In this document: positions 63,391 to 64,000 of the stretch, one piece after another
How the letters are laid out: the number at the start of each line of letters is the position of its first letter
How positions within the stretch are numbered: the stretch's first letter is position 1
Assembly (NCBI RefSeq): GCF_017589465.1
Contig: NZ_JAELYA010000002.1
Location: forward strand, 1-64,000
DNA: 64,000 nt
Direction: 5' to 3'
DNA from: Pseudomonas schmalbachii
GTDB lineage: Bacteria > Pseudomonadota > Gammaproteobacteria > Pseudomonadales > Pseudomonadaceae
The notes under the pieces: model-generated
Seen by the model: only the letters and a program-made list of their open reading frames with translations
Databases searched by the model: none
What the model was told of the DNA's origin: nothing
Made by a program: the position numbers and the translations under genes

Positions 63391-64000
63391 TCAGCGCTCC
63401 CGCAACGCCTCGCGCGCCCGGTTGAGCGGCTTGGTCAGGTAGTCCCAGACGGTCTTGCTGCCGGTGTGGATGTCCACGGTGGTGACCATGCCCGGGAAGA
63501 TCGGGAAGCCCTGCCCTTCCTTGTTGCGCAGCGAATCGCTGTCGGTGCGCACGAAGACCCGGTAGTAGTACTGGTCGCGACGCACGTCGTCCTGGATGGT
63601 GTCCGGCGAGATGTGGCTCACCTGGCCGGCCAGCCCGCCGTAGATGGAGTAGTCGTAGGCGCTGACCTTCACCGTCGCCGGCAGGCCGGGATGGATGAAG
63701 GCGATGTCGCGCGGCGAGATGCGCGCCTCCACCACCAGTTGGTCCTCCACCGGCACGATGACCATGAAGCGGCCGTTGGGCGGGATCACGCCGCCGACCG
63801 TGTTCACCTCGATGTCCTTGACGATGCCGCGCACCGGCGATGTCACCGTCAGGCGTGCCAGCGCGTCGACCCGCCCACGGGTCACCGACTGCTGCGCTTC
63901 AACCTCGCCGTTGGCCCTCGCCAGTTCCTCGCGCGCCTTGACGTAGTACTGGTTGCGCGTGTCGGTGGCCTTCAGTTCCAGCTCGTTGGCCTGGCGTTGC
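63391..64000 (-). CDS. HlyD-family type I secretion adaptor (C-terminal part; gene continues past window)
   Basis: About 202 C-terminal residues of a periplasmic adaptor are seen: a coiled-coil end (NELELKATDTRNQYYVKAREELARANGEVEA), the lipoyl return strand (LTVTSPVRGIVKDIEVNTVGGVIPPNGRFMVIVPVEDQLVVEARISPRDIAFIHPGLPATVKVSAYDYSIYGGL) and the terminal PGMVTTVDIHTGSKTVWDYLTKPLNRAREALRER. The ending is that of adaptors for large adhesins and proteases (LapC/PrtE type). The N-terminus lies beyond base 64000. Confidence 0.9.
   Translation of the reverse strand, partial: QRQANELELKATDTRNQYYVKAREELARANGEVEAQQSVTRGRVDALARLTVTSPVRGIVKDIEVNTVGGVIPPNGRFMVIVPVEDQLVVEARISPRDIAFIHPGLPATVKVSAYDYSIYGGLAGQVSHISPDTIQDDVRRDQYYYRVFVRTDSDSLRNKEGQGFPIFPGMVTTVDIHTGSKTVWDYLTKPLNRAREALRER

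Overview
The window is high-GC gamma-proteobacterial DNA with the gene content of an environmental Pseudomonas. The paa gene order, the imuA-imuB-dnaE2 cassette, OprD-type porins, a DUF2388-like protein, a Tle3/Tla3/VgrG2b-type module and many Pseudomonas-style palindromic intergenic repeats all point that way. Species-level assignment would need a search.

Layout. 0-0.1 kb: tail of an IS110-family transposase. 0.5-0.9 kb: small membrane protein. 1.0-2.2 kb: intact IS110-type element. 2.2-4.3 kb: TonB-dependent receptor. 4.7-5.4 kb: nitroreductase. 5.7-9.1 kb: a tryptophan-tryptophylquinone amine dehydrogenase operon (aauBEDA type plus a c-type cytochrome), then a beta-barrel porin and a chemoreceptor relic. 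11.4-12.6 kb: second copy of the same IS. 12.6-22.9 kb: a complete indole-3-acetate (IAA) catabolic cluster (iacG, iacFEDCHIBA) with a FixL/FixJ-like pair of regulators. 22.9-33.1 kb: an orphan type VI secretion island (vgrG, tle3, tla3, PAAR) with a second, decayed module. 33.4-36.5 kb: phenylacetaldehyde-type dehydrogenase, cytochrome c and an AraC/FeaR-like regulator. 36.6-56.9 kb: the whole phenylacetate pathway (paaXYN divergent from paaFGHIJK; then paaABCDE, DUF485-paaL, porin, paaZ). 57-62.3 kb: the SOS mutasome behind a consensus LexA box. 62.3-63 kb: a Phd/PIN toxin-antitoxin pair. 63.4-64 kb: end of an HlyD-type secretion adaptor.

How it fits together. Amine dehydrogenase can turn phenylethylamine, tyramine or tryptamine into aldehydes. 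The aldehyde dehydrogenase can give phenylacetate (or IAA), and paa and iac then degrade these acids. About 50 kb therefore reads as an aromatic-amine and auxin catabolic region, with a contact-dependent lipase effector island inside it.

The most notable non-protein signal is in the two IS110 elements. Each is exactly 1199 bp and lies at the same point of the same palindromic repeat. Each carries, between its left end and the transposase gene, a foldable segment whose loops match the target on one side and the element's own ends on the other. That is the layout of an IS110 bridge RNA.
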